Shown here: positions 1 to 8,332 of the stretch, piece after piece
Numbering within the stretch: position 1 is the stretch's first letter
Layout: the number at the start of each line of letters is the position of its first letter
NCBI GenBank assembly: GCA_024220525.1
Contig: JAMYWO010000596.1
Location: 1-11,150, forward strand
Source: Cochliopodium minus
Taxonomy: Eukaryota > Discosea > Himatismenida > Cochliopodiidae
Reading direction: 5' to 3'
Length of the DNA: 11,150 nucleotides
Notes under the pieces: generated by a model
Database searches by the model: none
What the model was told of the DNA's origin: nothing
Seen by the model: the letters and a program-made list of their open reading frames with translations, nothing else
Made by a program: the position numbers and the translations under genes

Positions 1-78
1 TCATTTTCATTTTCATTTTCATTTTCATTTTCATTTTCATTTTCATTTTCATTTTCATTTTCATTTTCATTTTCATTT
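1..78. repeat. (TCATTT)13 hexanucleotide microsatellite
   Basis: Thirteen perfect tandem copies of TCATTT run from the first base of the window and may continue beyond it. They are followed by a degraded T-rich stretch and then the acceptor that opens the first visible mannosidase exon, so the array sits in an intron close to its 3' end. The pyrimidine-rich plus-strand orientation fits an extended polypyrimidine tract. Copy number is likely to vary between strains. Confidence 0.95.
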
Positions 79-105
79 TATTCTTTATATTTTTCTAAAA
101 AAAAG

Positions 106-3100
106 AGCAATCAACACACCACATATGTTGTAGAAGTGAAAGAAAAGATAGGAAACAGTTTCAAGGATTTGAATTTCGGATTTAGGGAAGCAAAGTTAAT
201 CACAGAAAAAGACGAGAAAGGAAGCACCTTTTACTTTTCAATAAACGGAATGCCTGTATATAGCAAAGGTTCCAATTGGATTCCTCCCACTTCCTTTCAA
301 AACAGCATCTCTAACGAAAAAATGGTTTCTTTGATTGAAAGTGCAGCACAGTCCAACCAAAACACCATCAGAATATGGGGAGGTATTTCTTCTCAAATTT
401 TTTATTCATTTTTTTATTTTTTTATTTATTTTTAAAAATTATTATTTCTTCTGTTAATAATCATTTAATTATTTCAAATTTTAATTAATATCTAAATATT
501 TATTTTTTAATTTATTTTTTTAATTATTATTTTTAAAAATCATTATTTCTTCTGTTAGTAATCATTTAATTATTTCATTCTTTACTTAAATTTTTTTATT
601 ACTTTTTCAATTATTTAATCATTATTTTTATTTTTATAATTTTATTTAATTTTAACATTTTTTTATTATCAATTTTTTTATTTTGATTTTATTTCTTTTT
701 TAAAAGGAGGAATATATGAGAGAAAAGAGTTCTATGAAGCATGCAATGAGAGGGGAATAATGATTTTTCACGACTTCATGTTCGCCTGTGCTCTATATCC
801 TTCCACCGATTCTTTCATCGACAACATCAAAGTGGAAATCAAACAACAGTTGCTTCGTCTATCTTCGAATCCCTCCATAGTGTTGTGGTGTGGAAATAAT
901 GAGTGTAAAAATTTTTTTAAAAATAATTTATCAAACAACTTTTAATAAAAATTAATTTTTTAAAAAAATTTAACTTAAATTAATTTTCCAAATAATTACA
1001 AAAATAATAATTTATTGTAATACATCAAAACAATTCTCATTTTTAAATTAGTAAAAATATCAAAAATAATTTTAAAAAAATTTACAATAAAAAAAATATA
1101 TTTGAAGATATAAATTTTTAATATAAATTTTTTTTTTTAAAAAAAATTAAAACTAATAAAATAAAATAATTAAAAATTTATTTCGAAATTTTCATTAAAC
1201 AAAATTTTGTTTTTTTTTTTTTTTCAAAAGGTGAAGAAGCAATGGGTATATTTGAAGAATCTAAAGGAGACAAATTTGATATGTTCAGGAAAGAATACGA
1301 CAAGATTTTCAGCGAATTATTTCCGAAAATTTCCGGGAAATACGGCTCCAATATTTCTTACTGGCCTTCTTCTCCCTCCAACGGTATACATAACCCCAAG
1401 TCTCCCCAATCTATGACCGAAGGTGATCAACATTATTGGGGGTAAAAAAAAAATAATAAAAAAAATTTAAAAAAAAATTTTAAAAAATCAAAAAAATAAA
1501 ATTAAAAATTAAAATTAAATTAAAAATTTGTTATTAGTGTTTGGCATTCCAACAAACCTTTCACCGAATTTTTGAATGTGCTTCCAAGATTTTGTAGTGA
1601 GTTTGGCTTTCAATCAATCCCCTCTTATGTATACTCTCGTTTTATTTTTATTATTTTATTTTTATTTTTATTTTGTTTTATTTTTCGTTTTATTTCTTTA
1701 AATTTCTATTTATTTTTTTGAATTTTTATGTTTTTTCATTAGGCTACTTTGAAAAAAGTGATTGACGAGAAAGATAAAGAAAGTTGGGACTTGTTTTCTC
1801 CTCAAATGAAATTTAGACAAAGATCTCCTGGTAATTTATTTTTTATTTTTAATTGATTATAATTTATATTTTTTTTTTTATTTTTATTTTCTATTTTTTA
1901 TTGATCATAATTTATATTTTATATTTTATTTTTATTTTTATTTTTTATTTTATATTTTTAATTTTTAATTTTTTTATTTTTAAATATTTTAGTGGCAGGA
2001 AATCAAAGAATAATGGATCATACAGATCTCAATTTCAAAATGGCAAAGGACTTTGAGAGTATGATTTTCATAAGTCAAATGCTGCAAGCCTTTTCAATCA
2101 GAGAAGGTTTTTTGTTTTTTAAATTAAAAAATTTTTTTCAAAAAATTTATTTGTTTTTTTCAACAAAATTTATTTTTTAATAGGAGTGAATCATTGGAGA
2201 AGAATTTATCCATATTGTCGAGGAACAATTTATTGGCAATTAAATGTAAGAAATTTATTTGGATAAACAAAAAAAAATAAAAAATTTTAAAATGAAAGAA
2301 ATAAAAATAAAATAAAAAAAATATTTGGAAGAAATAAAAAATTAGATTTAAAAATAAATAAAAAAATTTCTTAACGAAATAAATTAAAAAATGAAAAAAA
2401 TCAGAAAAAACAAAAACAAAGAATAAAAATTTATTTAAAAAAAAGGATATTTGGGAAGGATTTAGTTGGTCTAGTTTGGAGTATGAGGGAGACTGGAAAA
2501 TTCTTAATCACTACGCCTCCAAGTTTTATTCTCCCATCCTTGTTTCATCAGTAATCAAAGAAGGAAACCTAGAGATTTGGATAACCAACGACACCCTCAA
2601 AGACATACCCGATTCGCAATTAATAATAGAGCTATGGAATTGGAAGGATTCTAAAAAAGAAGAAGAATGGTCTTTCAAATTCAATGTGGAAAAAAATTCA
2701 AGTTTAAAAATCTACGAAATTTCCATCGAAAAATTTGATTTTTTTGATCGTTTCTTCCATTTTTACGTTTCCAATTCTGATTTGGATGTTGTTTTGAGTG
2801 AAGACAAAAACATTTTGGCTTCGAATTTTCATTTGTTGGCTCCCTTGAAGAATTGTGAACTTCCTCTGAACAAAGTTTCTTTCGAAATATTCGTTTTTTC
2901 GGAGAAGCAAAAAGTTTTAAAGTTTTCGAAAGAGGATCATAGAATCACTGAAAATGATTTTAAAATAGATTTTGGTGATAAAAATGAGATTGATGCTTTA
3001 GAAATCCATTTTAAAAGTGATACTCTTATTCCTTTTGTTTATTGGTGTTCTGGTGTTAATGGGTTTTTATTTTTTTTAAAAATATTTTAATTATTTTTAA

Positions 3101-3321
3101 TTTAATTTTAATTTTAATTTTTTTAATTAATCAGGATTGTTAGGCCTCTTCTTCCTTCTTTTTCTTCTCAGAAATCAGAATTGAACGGATTCATTTTGTT
3201 TCCTTTAAAACCCAAAGTTATAAGTTTAATTCCAAACATAGGAAAATATTTTTTAAAAGATGATCTCAAGAGATTTTTGGAAACATTCAAAGTTGTGAAC
3301 ATAAGGGACACTTATTTTTAA
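106..3321 (+). CDS. MANBA: Beta-mannosidase, glycoside hydrolase family 2 (3' part, nine exons)
   Basis: Hydrolyses terminal beta-linked mannose, in animals the last step of N-glycan core breakdown in lysosomes. Exons: 106-382, 707-904, 1231-1441, 1538-1628, 1743-1830, 1993-2106, 2184-2245, 2446-3062, 3135-3321; the join is 1845 bases, 614 codons plus TAA. Seen in order: the KGSNWIPP and NTIRIWGGGIYE blocks, HDFMFACALYP, WCGNNE (the family's acid/base Glu, codon 901-903), GDQHYWGVWH, CSEFGFQS (nucleophile Glu, codon 1599-1601), GTIYWQLNDIWEGFSWSSLEY, and a C-terminal beta-domain aligning with the end of animal MANBA. Every splice join restores a conserved block, for example WGGGIYE across intron 383-706. 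The 5' part with signal peptide and sugar-binding domain is outside the window; animal enzymes are about 880 residues. The first acceptor could be after 105 or after 107: the second gives Gly-Asn-Gln, closer to the family. The symbol is by homology only. Function call is strong; the orthologue name is less certain. Confidence 0.93.
383..706 (+). other. Intron of the beta-mannosidase gene (324 bp), with internal duplication
   Basis: The donor is GTATTT after phase-1 G382 and the acceptor is TTTAAAAG. The intron is almost pure A/T and holds no gene. It contains a 46-bp direct repeat described separately. The apparent reading frame running from the exon into 435 is read-through of the intron. 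Confidence 0.9.
431..577. repeat. 46-bp imperfect direct repeat inside an intron
   Basis: Positions 431-476 and 532-577 match at 44 of 46 bases by eye; the differences are at 440/541 (T/C) and 457/558 (A/G). The copies share the core TTATTTCTTCTGTTA (with C for the first T in copy two) and the tail ATCATTTAATTATTTCA. The period is 101 bp, so this looks like a recent local duplication within the intron. Confidence 0.85.
905..1230 (+). other. Intron of the beta-mannosidase gene (326 bp)
   Basis: The donor is GTAAAA and the acceptor is TTTTCAAAAG. Splicing after T904 joins T to GT and gives GNNE-C-EEAMG, matching the GNNENEEA arrangement known in animal beta-mannosidase. The interior is A/T low-complexity sequence with homopolymer runs. 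I see no gene or structured RNA in it. Confidence 0.88.
1853..1920. repeat. 20-bp degenerate direct repeat in a mannosidase intron
   Basis: TTGATTATAATTTATATTTT (1853-1872) recurs with one change (T to C) at 1901-1920, with related T-rich filler between. It lies in intron 1831-1992 and suggests slippage or local duplication. Confidence 0.6.
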
Positions 3322-3405
3322 AATATTTTTTAAAGAAAATAAAGCTTTAAAATATATACAATTTATTTATTAAATAGAAAGATTTTTGTTTTTTTCCAAC
3401 ATATT
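3322..3405. other. 84-bp convergent spacer shared by two 3' ends
   Basis: This is the whole gap between the mannosidase TAA (3319-3321) and the ceramide synthase TAG (3408-3406). An AATAAA lies on the plus strand at 3338-3343 and another on the minus strand at 3367-3362, each a plausible poly(A) signal about 20 to 45 bases past its stop. In DNA this AT-rich, AATAAA often arises by chance, so the signals are tentative. The two 3' UTRs probably overlap. Confidence 0.45.
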
Positions 3406-4551
3406 CTATCTTGTTTTTGCATTTTCCTTTTTGAGATCAGATGTTTCTTCTTCGTCAGATCTAATATCATCTTTCTTATTAAACATAGCATATCTAAGAA
3501 TCATCTTTAAGATGGATGTACCCCAGAAAATATGCAAAGTAAACAAAACAACCATCATAGCTACTAAAAAGTAATAAGTACTCAAACAATAGTCATTCAT
3601 GCACATTTTTTCGTTGTTGATAAATAACAAACAGTTAGAATTTATATACTGATCATATTTCCAATAAAAAGTTGATGCAGGAAGCACATGGCGTGTTTCA
3701 TGGAATGCTGATTGGTAAATGATATGAACAGGGTAGATATAGAGTCTTGTATAAAAGAAAGAAAAGAAGAATATGAAAAAAGTTAAGATAACGAAATTAT
3801 CTGCCCATTTCTTTTTTCCGTACAAATAAATATAGTGCAATGCTTTTGAAAGATGAAGAAAAATGTCAGAAATGTCATGAATAAAAAGAACATTTGCTCC
3901 AATTCTATTGTAGTGGAATAGTTAGTTAAAATGTGAAAGTTTTTAAAAATAATTTTTTTTTTTTAACCTTTGTTGTCCTGCCATGAATGAAAAAAATAAT
4001 AAGAACAAAGTGGAAGAGTGGTGAATGCAGTACTCTAAAAAATCTTTTCTTTTTGTTTCCCAAAGCTAATTGTGAATAATTGATTTATTTTAATAAAAAA
4101 TAAAAAAAAATATGAATAAATTACAAAGGATATAGACATTTGCACATAGAATGAGATTTGGATAAGATAATAGTATCTTATTTCAGGGAAATCAGTGAAA
4201 TCTTTGTAAACATTTCTCACAAAATAATGATCATAATTCCAAGGAAAGAATGATTTATCGTACAAAACAAAATATCCCAAGTATAATAAGGTTGGATAGT
4301 AGAAAGTATACCAACAATTTTCTTTTTATAAAATTAATAAATTTATTTTCAGTGAAATAATATAATTTTTTTTTTCTTTCACCATTAAACTTTTTAATCC
4401 CAATTGGATCCTTTATATCAAACATATTAGCCAAAGGAATGAAAACAAATTTGATCAATAGTTTCCTAAGAAGAAATAAACCAAAACTACCAAGGGCAAT
4501 AATTGTGAGATCATTTGAATCAATTATTGGTTGTATAATGAAACTATACAT
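3406..4551 (-). CDS. LAG1: Ceramide synthase, TLC/LAG1 family (complete, four exons)
   Basis: An ER membrane enzyme that N-acylates sphingoid bases with fatty acyl-CoA to make (dihydro)ceramide. Exons, minus strand: 4551-4383, 4321-4125, 4065-3968, 3904-3406; 320 residues, TAG stop. Seen: FIPLANMFDIKD near residue 40, KFNENCWYTFYY (53-65; compare KFxESxW in the family), TKRKDF then the conserved His pair H137-H138, and the Lag1 motif HDISDIFLHLSK (164-175), which holds the catalytic His and Asp residues. Hydrophobic segments lie near 15-40, 60-80, 102-122, 139-152, 192-213 and 265-290. The Lag1 motif appears only after splicing 3967-3905. The loop before the last helix, which sets acyl-chain length in mammals, is about 214-264. 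The C-terminus carries DIRSDEE (301-307). There is no homeobox-like domain, as in yeast and plant forms. ATG 4551 is preceded by A/T-rich sequence and gives the expected short N-terminus. The symbol is by family only. Confidence 0.92.
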
Positions 4552-4839
4552 TAAAAAAATTATATTTTTTTAACTTTTTTTTTTATTTATTGATTCATTT
4601 CCAGTATTATTATTATTTATTTTTTTTGCTTTTTTATTTTATAAATTAATCAGAGAAATTCGCATTCTTTATGAAAAAATTTAATTTGGAAAACTTTGTC
4701 AAACAATTATTAACAAAAAACACCAAAATCAATCTCAATCCTAATTCATTCAAAAAAAAAAATATTATTATTTTTTATTTAATTAATAAATTTCCGCTTT
4801 CCAATAAAAAAATATAAATAAAAAAAGTAAAATAATAAT
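4552..4839. other. Spacer between the ceramide synthase start and the PPK2 stop
   Basis: These 288 bp are A/T-rich and should hold the ceramide synthase promoter and 5' UTR plus the PPK2 3' UTR. I see no conserved element. A 48-codon ATG-initiated plus-strand frame at 4671-4817 has only A/T-biased, K/N/I-rich content and no recognisable family. Confidence 0.5.
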
Positions 4840-6654
4840 CTAATCCTTAGACTCATCGGAATCATCCTCATTTTCAAGGATCTTTCTGAAAGTTTCAAAT
4901 CTCTTTTTGACATCTTCATCAATGACTGGGTAAGAAATGTCGAGTTTTCTAAGGTGCTTGAGGATAACTTCGCAAACAATGGTTCTCATGTTCTAAATCA
5001 AAAAAAATAATTAAAAACCAAAGATAAAATTTTTTTTTTCTTTTAAAATTATTTCAGAGAAATTTTTTTTATTTTTACTCTTTTGTCGTCAGCTGGAACA
5101 ACGTGCCATGGAAACACTTCTGATGTTTTTTGGATGCACTTCTCGTAGGCTTTCATGTATTTCTTCCAGAACGCTCTTTCTTTGATATCACTTTCAGTGA
5201 ACTTGTAGTTTTTCTCGGGTATGTTCAATCTAAAAAAATTAAAAAAATTAAAATTTAAAAAATAAAAAAAATAAAAATTTATAATTAAAATAATTAATCA
5301 AATAAAATTTATTGTTATTAACTTAACAAAATAACAAGAAATAAAGAAACTTTGGAAAAAAATTAAGAATAAATAAATTTAAACAAAATAAAAATAAAAT
5401 ATTTAATTAAAAAAATTTTGCCTGTCCATAAATCTTTTCTTTTGTTCCTTTTTGCTTACGTGGAGAAAGAATTTGATGATGATGAACCCATTGTTCTTGA
5501 GCATCTGTTCGTAGTTGTTGATGTCTTGGTACCTCTTCTCGAACAAGTCATCTAAATCTGATTCCTTGTTGAATTTTTGAGGAAGTTTTTGGTATTTCGT
5601 AACTATTTCTGGGTGTACTTTTGTAACAATCACTAAAAGAAAAAAAATAAAATATTAAAAATAAAAAATAAAAATTATTAAATAAAAAATAAAAAAAGTT
5701 ATAAATTTGAAAAAAAGAAAAAACATTTAAATAGAAAATTACCTTCTTCATAGTATGATCTGTTGAAAATGGTTATGCATCCTGTGTGAAAAGAATTATT
5801 TGAGGATAAAACATTCAAAGGTTTTTAAATATGAAATTTACCTCTTTCGGGTAAACAAACTGAATGTCTCCAAAGAAAATCTTGAAAGAAAATATTTTGA
5901 AAAATAATTATTTTTTTTTATATTAAATATGACTAACCATGATTAAGTTCTTCATCAGTTGGTTTTTTGAAGGATTTGACTGAGACTCCGTTTGGATTTA
6001 TTCCTTTCATTGATTGGGCTATGGTGCTGTCTTTTCCTGCAGCATCCATTGCTTGAAACACAATGAGAACGGAGTATTTATCTGTGCAAAAAGTAAAAAA
6101 ATTTTGTAAATTCAAAATATAAAAACTATTTATTTAATATATAATAAGCCTAAATTTATAATATCCAAATGTGATTTTCGAAAATATGAAAATATGATAA
6201 TATTTGCCCATAGATCAAATATTAATACAAATATAATTTATTTTTTCTTTTTAAATATTAAACGGTGAAATTAAATGGATATATTTTTTTTTTTTTTTTT
6301 ACTATGAGCAAATAACATGTTCTGTAGATTATAGATATCCCTTTTATAATCGGCCAATTTCCTCTTGTATGATTTATCATCCTTGTAGAAAGGATCAATC
6401 TTGGTCTTGGCTTTCTTGATGTTGAAATCCTTGTCAGATTTGAACTGAGATTTTTTGATATGCAAATCACTGGAGAATCCGCTATTTTTCTTCTTTATCT
6501 TCTTGAATTCTTCCTCTTTTACTTTCTCCTTTTCCTTTTTCTTTTTTTCTTTAGGTGTCTCACTTACTTTTGAGGGAATTCCATTTAATTTGAGGTTATT
6601 ATTGATGGAGATGCTGGGAACAGATTTCTTATGTGTTTTGGGCTTTAGATCCAT
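4840..6654 (-). CDS. ppk2: Polyphosphate kinase 2 (PPK2) with lysine-rich N-terminal extension (complete, seven exons)
   Basis: PPK2 enzymes transfer phosphate between inorganic polyphosphate and nucleotides. Exons, minus strand: 6654-6303, 6081-5938, 5880-5842, 5781-5743, 5632-5422, 5229-5079, 4992-4840; 362 residues, TAG stop. Seen: Walker A region FQAMDAAGKDST (126-137), FKKPTDEELNHDFLWR, LPERGCITIFNRSYYEEV (lid/Walker B region, 174-192), VHPEI, FFLHVSKKEQKKRF, DRLNIPEKNYKFTESDIKER, WHVVPADDKRNMR. The conserved blocks join cleanly over every intron, including LFAHNKYSVLIVFQ over 6302-6082, which ties the basic first exon to the kinase. Residues 1-84 are an addition rich in Lys and Glu (34-56 almost only K/E), and 87-117 resemble the usual PPK2 N-terminal helix. 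ATG 6654 is the first ATG in the frame; longer starts would need a TTG. Intron 5421-5230 begins GC. Which nucleotide it prefers cannot be read from this. PPK2 is mainly bacterial, so lateral transfer is likely. Confidence 0.92.
5230..5421 (-). other. GC-AG intron in the PPK2 gene (192 bp)
   Basis: On the minus strand the exon ends ATG GAC AG and the intron starts GCAAAA; it ends TTTTTTTAG. Splicing gives MD-R-LNIPEKNYKF, which matches the ungapped PPK2 family pattern. Reading through hits TAA after five codons (R-Q-N-F-F-N region), and the nearest upstream GT (GTAAGC, about 35 bases back) would delete the conserved VSKKEQKKRF block. This is the only non-GT donor of the 30 in the window. Confidence 0.8.
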
Positions 6655-6813
6655 ACGTAAGAGAGTAAAATCAATTTTTTTTTTTTTTTTAAAATTCAAA
6701 AATATAAAATTTTATATTTAATTTTAACGAAATTTCGGCCTTTATTTTTAATTAATTTTAATTTTAATTAAAAAATTGTTTAAACATTTTATTTTTTTGT
6801 ATATTCTGGATTT

Positions 6814-8111
6814 TCAGGCACGAAATCTGAATAACTCCAATTTCTTGCCAGTACTTTTATTGATTACTTTAGAGTTGCCAACCTTCAACAAACAACCATT
6901 GTAAGACTCATCTTTCATAGTAAAAGTGATATAAAGATTTTCATTCTCATACTTGGAACAACCTTTATGTTTGCTAAGAGAAACAGTAGAACCAGTCTTC
7001 ATCTTACAAGAGTTATTGTTATCCAAAATACAACAATTTGAACCACTCAAACAAATGTAATTCTTAGAAGACTCATTAGATTCTATAATGGGACATGCAT
7101 ACTTTGATTTAAAACTCATCACGTAGTAACAAGGGGAGGGTTCGCTTATTTCAGGTTGGCTTGCTCGCTCCGCGCTTTTGTCGCATTGGATGGAGATGCT
7201 GACGGACTTGGCGACGTTTTCTGCGGTTGTGCAGTTTTGTCCTTCGTAGTAGTCTATCGTTACTCCTCCTCCCTCTTCTGCTTTCTTTGTTTCTGGATTG
7301 ATGTAGTCTGAAATTACCATTTGGTTCAATAATCCAGCTGAATAAAAGCTTCCTTTGTTTTGTTAAAATATAAAAAGCAATCAAATCAAAATAAAATATT
7401 AATGGAGAAGTTTTTAGAAAAAAATGTGTATTGGTTTTTCCACTTTTTTTAAAAATAAAAAGTTTTCTTCATTTTCATAAAAAAACAAAAAATTTGTATA
7501 CAGTTTACAAAAAAAAAAGGTAAAGTTTTTACTGAAAAAAGAAAATCTTTTCAGAAAATTTGTATGTTTGAGGAAAAAGGATTTGTGGTTTATATGTATT
7601 TAATCTTTTAATTCATTTATTTACCTCCATTTGGACCGTATATATATTCACATGCTGCAGATTCAGGTGTGCATCCTATATCTAATTAATTGATACATTT
7701 GAGTTTAATATCTCTGTTGAAAAAAATTTTTTTTTTTTTTACTTGCATTTCCACATACTTTGATAATGAAGATTTAATTTGAATTTAAATTTTGGTTTAT
7801 GATCGTTTACCATTGACAAATAATCTTTTATAAAATCTATAATTGGAGTGAATATTATATTTTCTTATATATTTCTGATTTACCTTCCCTCTTTAGACCA
7901 TCCATTATATAAATTTGTCATGTCCCCATTTCTTTATTATTCCAATGAAATGAGACAATTTGATCAAATAAATAATAAAAAGACCTTACATAATGCTCAA
8001 TGCAGATAAATCATATTTGAATTTCTTGTTGGAAGTGATATATTTGCATAGGGGATTGGAATATACAAAAGAAACAAATAATAAACAAATAAACAAAAAT
8101 TTTAACTTCAT
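6814..8111 (-). CDS. Secreted MRH-domain (mannose-6-phosphate-receptor homology) protein (complete, six exons)
   Basis: Likely a soluble lectin of the secretory or endolysosomal lumen. Exons, minus strand: 8111-7990, 7931-7884, 7836-7811, 7757-7743, 7681-7625, 7352-6814; 268 residues, TGA stop. Seen: a signal peptide at 1-18 (MKLK, hydrophobic core, VYS cut), then an MRH domain at about 19-178: YDLSALS (33-39), LFVNVCG, GCTPESAAC, SFYSAGLLNQM, EEGGGVTIDYYEGQNC, SISIQCD, EPSPCYYVMSF, KYACP. Cysteines 22, 67, 74, 81, 130, 146, 164 and 176 give the eight-Cys pattern of MRH domains. Candidate ligand residues are Q100, E157 or E160, and Y166; the usual Arg just before the SISIQC strand is Ser/Lys here. 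There is no transmembrane segment. Residues 178-268 add an unrecognised region with several cysteines (a CC pair, then spaced Cys). The four middle exons are 48, 26, 15 and 57 nt. In exon five an alternative acceptor six bases downstream stays in frame. Partner and ligand are unknown. Confidence 0.85.
7743..7836 (-). other. Two microexons (26 and 15 nt) of the MRH gene
   Basis: Exon 7836-7811 encodes FYKRLFVN plus split codons at both ends, and exon 7757-7743 encodes CGNA plus split codons. They are separated by a 53-bp intron. Joined, they give GRFYKRLFVNVCGNAN, carrying the NVCG core of the MRH domain, so both are needed for the fold. The introns on each side are 47 and 61 bp. Confidence 0.75.
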
Positions 8112-8332
8112 TTTTTAATTTATATTTTTCAAAAATTTTGAAAGATCAAAAACAAAGAAAGATTGCAAATTTAAAGAAAGAATTTAAGTTTATTGACATT
8201 TTCAACTTTTGTACAAACTTTAATTTTTTTATTAAAAAGAAAAGTCAAAAAAGATAAATGAAAACAAATTTTAATAGAAAAAAAGATCATATGGTGTTGC
8301 AACCTGAGTTGCCAGGTGATAATATTTTTTGT
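8112..8332. other. Spacer between the MRH gene start and the phosphohexomutase stop
   Basis: These 221 bp are A/T-rich and should contain the MRH promoter. An AATAAA on the minus strand (8337-8332) overlaps the stop codon of the upstream gene and could be its poly(A) signal. I see no other recognisable element. Confidence 0.4.

Noticed and set aside
1-78. TCATTT array as a telomere or coding repeat
   Set aside because: It lies in an intron directly before an acceptor and coding exon, and lacks the G-rich strand expected of telomeric repeats.
1853-2056. Plus-strand frame of Ile/Phe/Tyr residues resembling a membrane protein
   Set aside because: It is intron 1831-1992 read through into the next exon in a wrong frame; the A/T-rich intron encodes hydrophobic residues by composition.
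2704-2910. Minus-strand 68-codon frame opposite the mannosidase
   Set aside because: It is antisense to exon 2446-3062, whose plus-strand frame continues the mannosidase C-terminal domain.
4671-4817. Plus-strand 48-codon frame starting with ATG in the spacer upstream of the ceramide synthase gene
   Set aside because: Composition is K/N/I/F-rich as expected from A/T sequence, no family is recognisable, and it runs into the PPK2 3' UTR on the other strand.
6271-6699. A separate small lysine-rich gene starting at 6699
   Set aside because: The 6699 start is TTG, and the segment DIYNLQNMLFAH joins across intron 6302-6082 to NKYSVLIVFQAMDAAGKD, the normal PPK2 continuation, so it is the first exon of PPK2.
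6455-6721. Plus-strand 88-codon Phe/Ser-rich frame
   Set aside because: It is the exact antisense of the lysine-rich first exon of PPK2; the K/E codons read as F/S on the other strand.
7151-7384. Arg-rich minus-strand frame at the MRH gene
   Set aside because: It overlaps the MRH coding frame in another register and has no homology; the MRH frame has the eight-cysteine pattern.
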